Source of the DNA: Bacteroidota bacterium
GTDB lineage: Bacteria; Bacteroidota; Bacteroidia; Bacteroidales; PXBB01
Assembly: GCA_022708385.1 (NCBI GenBank)
Contig: JAKIYU010000096.1
Coordinates: 1-8,906, forward strand
Direction: 5' to 3'
Length of the DNA: 8,906 nucleotides
Below are positions 6,767 to 8,906 of this stretch, in pieces. The notes beneath the pieces are model-generated. The model made no database searches and was not told the DNA's origin. It worked only from the letters and a program-made list of their open reading frames with translations. The position numbers were made by a program, and so were the translations under genes. Position 1 is the stretch's first letter. Each line of letters opens with the position of its first letter.

Positions 6767-7531
6767 TTGAGTCTTAAAGTATCTGTGGTCTCTTATATCA
6801 ACAGTTATCCCTTCGTTTACGGTTTAATGAAGTGTAACACCGAAGGGCAGTTCAACCTGCACCTTTGCCCACCTTCGGAATGTGCTGCCGATGCCATGAG
6901 TGGCCAGGCTGATGTCGCCCTCATACCTGCTGCTGCCCTTAATACAATCAGCAGAGAATACACCCTGTTTGACGGTTTTTGTATTGGCGCCGATAAAAGT
7001 GTGGCTTCTGTATTGCTGCTCAGCAATACCCCTTTGAGCAAAATAAAATTCATTCATCTGGATACCCATTCAGTGACGACAGCCAATCTGGTTAAAGTGC
7101 TTGCTGAGCATTACTGGGGGATTAAACCGACCTTTGAACCTGCTGAAATTCATGCAATTAAAACCCTGAATGATGGCGAAGCCATGATTGCTATCGGTGA
7201 TAAATGCTTCGATATAAGGAAAAACTTCAGGTACGTCTTTGATATGTACGATGAGTGGTTTGATTTCTGCCAACGCCCTTTTGTATTTGCTGTGTGGGTT
7301 ATCCGTAAGGATATTTCAATGGAACAAAAGGAACAACTGGCTGATGCACTGAAATTTGGAGTAAGTCACAAAAACCTGGCACTGGAGGCATTGTTGCCTG
7401 ATGATAAAAAGGGGGCTTTTGCCTATTACCTTGATTATATCACTGAAAATATCAGTTATTATTTTGATGAGGAAAAGAAAAATGCTTTAGCGTATTTTCT
7501 TGAACTGATAAATAGATTACCAACAAACTAA
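6767..7531 (+). CDS. mqnA: MqnA-type chorismate dehydratase (menaquinone biosynthesis)
   Basis: MqnA converts chorismate to 3-[(1-carboxyvinyl)oxy]benzoate, the first step of the futalosine route to menaquinone. The fold resembles a periplasmic binding protein but acts in the cytoplasm. At 254 residues the length is slightly short but normal. Family features seen are VSYINSYPFVYGL (8-20; families usually have YLNT-P), PSECA (36-40), GQADVALIP (46-54), CIGADKSVASV (72-82), HLDTHSVTTANLVKVL (97-112), IGDKCF (143-148) and DEWFDFCQRPFVFAVWV (162-178). The start must be TTG at 6767: an in-frame stop lies at 6752-6754 and no ATG occurs until residue 21, which would delete the conserved first strand. 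No Shine-Dalgarno is visible. The sister enzyme MqnD shares this fold, but SECA and PFVFAVW favour MqnA. No other menaquinone genes are nearby. Confidence 0.85.
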   Translation: MSLKVSVVSYINSYPFVYGLMKCNTEGQFNLHLCPPSECAADAMSGQADVALIPAAALNTISREYTLFDGFCIGADKSVASVLLLSNTPLSKIKFIHLDTHSVTTANLVKVLAEHYWGIKPTFEPAEIHAIKTLNDGEAMIAIGDKCFDIRKNFRYVFDMYDEWFDFCQRPFVFAVWVIRKDISMEQKEQLADALKFGVSHKNLALEALLPDDKKGAFAYYLDYITENISYYFDEEKKNALAYFLELINRLPTN

Positions 7532-7658
7532 AATAAATATTACAACAATTACATAAAAATTCCTTGCTGCAAACTAATTGAGCAATTTTATACTGGCAAT
7601 AATTGCCGTAATATTAAAAATTGAAAAAAAATGATAATCCCAAACACGCTTTCCTTCG

Positions 7659-7770
7659 CGTCAGAGCCGACGAAAAACGAAGTTTTTGTCGGGGTTAACC
7701 TCCTATGAGTCAGATACGCTCAAGGAGTCGTCTGACCTGACGAAAAATTGCTATAAGCGATTTTTTTGTC
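7659..7770. repeat. REP-like multi-hairpin element downstream of mqnA
   Basis: Outer arms CGTCAG (7659-7664) and CTGACG (7737-7742) enclose two hairpins. The first is CCGACGAAAAAC/GTTTTTGTCGG (7667-7692) with a GAA loop and one bulge. The second is CTCCTATGAG/CTCAAGGAG (7700-7727) with one bulged base. A third hairpin follows directly: GACGAAAAATTGC/GCGATTTTTTTGTC (7739-7770). The pieces GTCAGA (7709-7714) and TCTGAC (7731-7736) allow an alternative fold. Such compact arrays are typical of REP/BIME-type intergenic elements mobilised by RAYT transposases, but no RAYT gene is here. The preceding spacer, 7532-7658, is AT-rich with no convincing gene or terminator. Confidence 0.65.
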
Positions 7771-7772
7771 AA

Positions 7773-7960
7773 GAAGCTGTCTCAAAAGTCTTTAAAGCAT
7801 TGTTTTTGTTAAATTTTTGTATTTGGCCATCTTTACCCCCATAAGGCCTAAAGGTGGCTACTCATCCCGCATTACAAGGGTGGCTCCCTTCAGGGAATAA
7901 AAGGGTGCGCGCGGGCAAAAACTATGTTTTTTAAAAATATTTGACTTCTGAGACAGCCTC
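7773..7960. mobile_element. 188-bp MITE-like element with 18-bp terminal inverted repeats
   Basis: The left end GAAGCTGTCTCAAAAGTC (7773-7790) and right end GACTTCTGAGACAGCCTC (7943-7960) are inverted repeats matching at 16 of 18 positions. The ends resemble the GAGGCTGTCTCA-type termini I recall for several Bacteroidota insertion sequences, but I cannot fix the family. The 152-bp interior has no transposase frame. It does contain the small hairpin CCCTTCAGGG and short palindromic pieces, as expected of a non-autonomous derivative. No clean target duplication is visible. The element directly abuts the truncated mntA remnant. Confidence 0.75.
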
Positions 7961-8127
7961 TCAGGGATAAATTGAAAAATTTTATTAAATTTGTATTTAA
8001 AGAACAATTGGAAGCTATATTGCATCGCAAAGTTGATATTGTTGAAAATCAAGCCGTAAGGAACCCAATATTCAGGAATATTATTGACAGAGAGAGAAAA
8101 TTACTCTATGAACGAAAAAGTGCTTAA
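7961..8127 (+). pseudogene. mntA: MntA-like nucleotidyltransferase antitoxin, C-terminal remnant
   Basis: In the frame ending at TAA 8125-8127, about 54 codons translate to a sequence containing LEAILHRKVDIVE, then RNPIFRNIIDRERKLLYE. This matches the C-terminal half of minimal nucleotidyltransferase (MNT) antitoxins: the strand with the third acidic residue, then the terminal helix. The N-terminal half with the GSxxxG and DxD motifs is absent. The frame runs into the right end of the MITE-like element and meets a stop at 7942-7944, and I found no N-terminal half to its left. The end overlaps the hepT start by 20 bp, the usual mntA-hepT arrangement. With no catalytic motif it cannot AMPylate HepT. 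Confidence 0.8.
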
Positions 8128-8444
8128 ATGCTTGTATGATATTAAATTTGCTATTGATGAAATTGACAGTTTTGTTGATGTCAGCACAGTAAATTTTGAA
8201 TGTTACAAAAGTAATATTTTGGTAAAAAAGAGCTGTTGAAAGGAATCTTGAAATTATTGGCGAAGCAATGAATCGAATTTTAAAAGAAGAACCTGATTAT
8301 CCAATTGAAAATTCTATTCGTATTGTGGGTCTTAGAAATCAAATAATTCATGGTTACAATATGATTTCTGATGAAAATATATGGGGTATTCTTACCAAGT
8401 ATATTCCTAAATTAAAAGCAGAAGTAAATCAACAAATTTTTTAA
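8108..8444 (+). pseudogene. hepT: HepT-like HEPN ribonuclease toxin, frameshifted
   Basis: The first frame starts at ATG 8108 with MNEKVLKCLYDIKFAIDEID and stops at TGA 8237-8239. Removing one A from the A6 tract at 8224-8229 joins it to the next frame. That frame reads AVERNLEIIGEAMNRILKEE, then a segment with RNQIIHGY, and ends at TAA 8442-8444. The restored protein is about 111 residues, normal for HepT (DUF86). It keeps the HEPN R-x4-H-x-Y motif, whose Tyr is the site AMPylated by MntA in characterised pairs. HepT cleaves RNA when freed from its antitoxin. Loss of both genes fits decay of a toxin-antitoxin module, although a single-base sequencing error in the A tract is possible. Confidence 0.85.
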
Positions 8445-8539
8445 ACCAGCACACGCAGTCAAAATTATTGTCAGGTCGCACCAGCCATCTCTAAACCCAG
8501 CCCAAAAGTTTTCAGGATTCTATAGAGCCGGTCTCAATT

Positions 8540-8635
8540 CTAACGTTCCCCCATAATAATACTATCCCACCAGGCAGCAACCTCAAAACGGTTTGGTTGT
8601 TCAGGATAGATTGATAAAATATTGAAATGGACTGT
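8540..8635 (-). pseudogene. Possible short gene remnant of unknown family
   Basis: Within the 259-bp gap 8445-8703, the minus strand has an open stretch of 31 codons between stops, with no usable start near its beginning. Its translation contains YPEQPNRFEVAAWW then DSIIMGER before TAG at 8540-8542, a composition that looks protein-like. I do not recognise it. It may be the tail of a lost gene or chance. The rest of the gap (8445-8539) shows only a GTCAGGTCGCACC piece resembling REP-type debris. Confidence 0.25.
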
Positions 8636-8642
8636 TTAAGTT

Positions 8643-8673
8643 TTTGAAAATTAATATATATTATTTATTTTTG
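8643..8673 (+). promoter_or_regulatory. Predicted promoter of the secreted protein gene
   Basis: TTTG (8643-8646), a 19-nt spacer and TATTTTTG (8666-8673) give a full Bacteroidota consensus promoter. Transcription would start near 8680, leaving a leader of about 24 nt before the ATG at 8704. Confidence 0.75.
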
Positions 8674-8703
8674 CATCACGAAATATAAATCTAAAAACCC
8701 AAT

Positions 8704-8906
8704 ATGAAATTATCCTCTATCCGTTTAGTCCTTTATATTTTATTGGCGCTAAACATTTGCTGTATAGATTTTTCCACTTCTTATGCTTCTCCATCAGGCG
8801 GAGGTGTAAGCTTATCGATTAAAAAATTTCAGGCATGGACAAGATTCCGCGACGGCGATTATAAGGATGCGCTTGTAAGATATAAAGAGCTTAACACTGT
8901 GCAACC
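8704..8906 (+). CDS. Secreted protein with signal peptide and TPR-like start, partial
   Basis: Only 67 codons lie in the window. The N-terminus MKLSSIRLVLYILLALNICC has a basic start and a hydrophobic core. STSYA at residues 24-28 gives a plausible signal peptidase I site after Ala28, so export to the periplasm or beyond is likely. After a Gly/Ser linker, residues 44-63 (AWTRFRDGDYKDALVRYKEL) have the spacing of a tetratricopeptide helix pair, with Gly, Tyr, Ala and Tyr at typical places. A TPR protein is a reasonable guess, but most of the gene lies outside. No Shine-Dalgarno is visible. The ATG is chosen because it follows a consensus promoter and begins the signal peptide. Confidence 0.7.
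   Translation, partial: MKLSSIRLVLYILLALNICCIDFSTSYASPSGGGVSLSIKKFQAWTRFRDGDYKDALVRYKELNTVQ

Noticed and set aside
6817..7273. Three minus-strand frames inside mqnA
   Set aside because: They are antisense to conserved MqnA motifs.
7595..7607. GGCAATAATTGCC palindrome as an mqnA terminator
   Set aside because: It has only five pairs with a three-base loop and no T-run follows, so it is too weak to call.
7659..7770. Integron attC site, suggested by GTTAAC inside a folded region
   Set aside because: The paired R-box arrangement is absent and there is no integrase or cassette structure.
7858..8052. 64-codon minus-strand frame spanning the MITE end and the mntA remnant
   Set aside because: It crosses the terminal repeat and is antisense to a recognisable MntA fragment.
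8222..8239. Programmed -1 frameshift at A-AAA-AAG in hepT
   Set aside because: A -1 shift leads into the wrong frame. The toxin frame needs a +1 change, so a mutation, slippage or a read error fits better.
1..8906. CRISPR array or complete defence system
   Set aside because: There are no regularly spaced repeats and no cas-like or other complete defence genes. The only defence-like locus is the decayed mntA-hepT.

Overview
The window looks like chromosomal DNA of a Bacteroidota bacterium, probably Bacteroidales-like. The DNA is AT-rich. Several start sites lack a clear Shine-Dalgarno. Four sites match the phylum's TAnnTTTG -7 box, three of them with TTTG at the expected -33 distance. The proteins also fit that phylum: a GAF/receiver front end of a PEP-synthase-like protein, a PIF1-like helicase with HRDC and C-terminal HTH regions, and an MqnA-type menaquinone protein.

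Layout. Positions 1-1857 (minus) hold the N-terminal 619 codons of a large GAF/receiver protein that probably continues into a PEP/pyruvate-binding domain outside the window. A 263-bp AT-rich region separates it from the divergent gdhA gene (2121-3473, plus), an NADP-type glutamate dehydrogenase. gdhA ends at a strong bidirectional hairpin. Positions 3553-4001 are a 449-bp non-coding block bracketed by two copies of a 50-bp sequence. Each copy carries half of the gdhA terminator plus the last codons of the next gene, as if the block had been inserted into an originally compact convergent junction. Positions 4026-6512 (minus) encode the 828-residue helicase. Upstream of it are a terminator (6560-6589) and a tRNA-Met(CAT) gene (6593-6666), both minus. 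mqnA (6767-7531, plus, TTG start) diverges from the tRNA.

Positions 7532-8703 are an accessory scar. They contain a multi-hairpin REP-like element, a 188-bp MITE-like element with 18-bp terminal inverted repeats, the C-terminal half of an MntA nucleotidyltransferase antitoxin abutting the MITE, and a HepT (HEPN) toxin gene broken by one extra A in an A6 tract. After that comes a short intergenic stretch with a possible gene remnant. At 8704 a secreted, TPR-like protein begins under a consensus promoter and runs off the window.

How the genes relate. Most are independent housekeeping units: ammonia assimilation, central carbon metabolism, DNA maintenance, a tRNA and menaquinone synthesis. They do not form a shared operon. 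I see no complete undescribed defence or mobile system. The most unusual signals are the inserted, strongly folded non-coding block behind gdhA and the decayed MntA-HepT locus next to a MITE.
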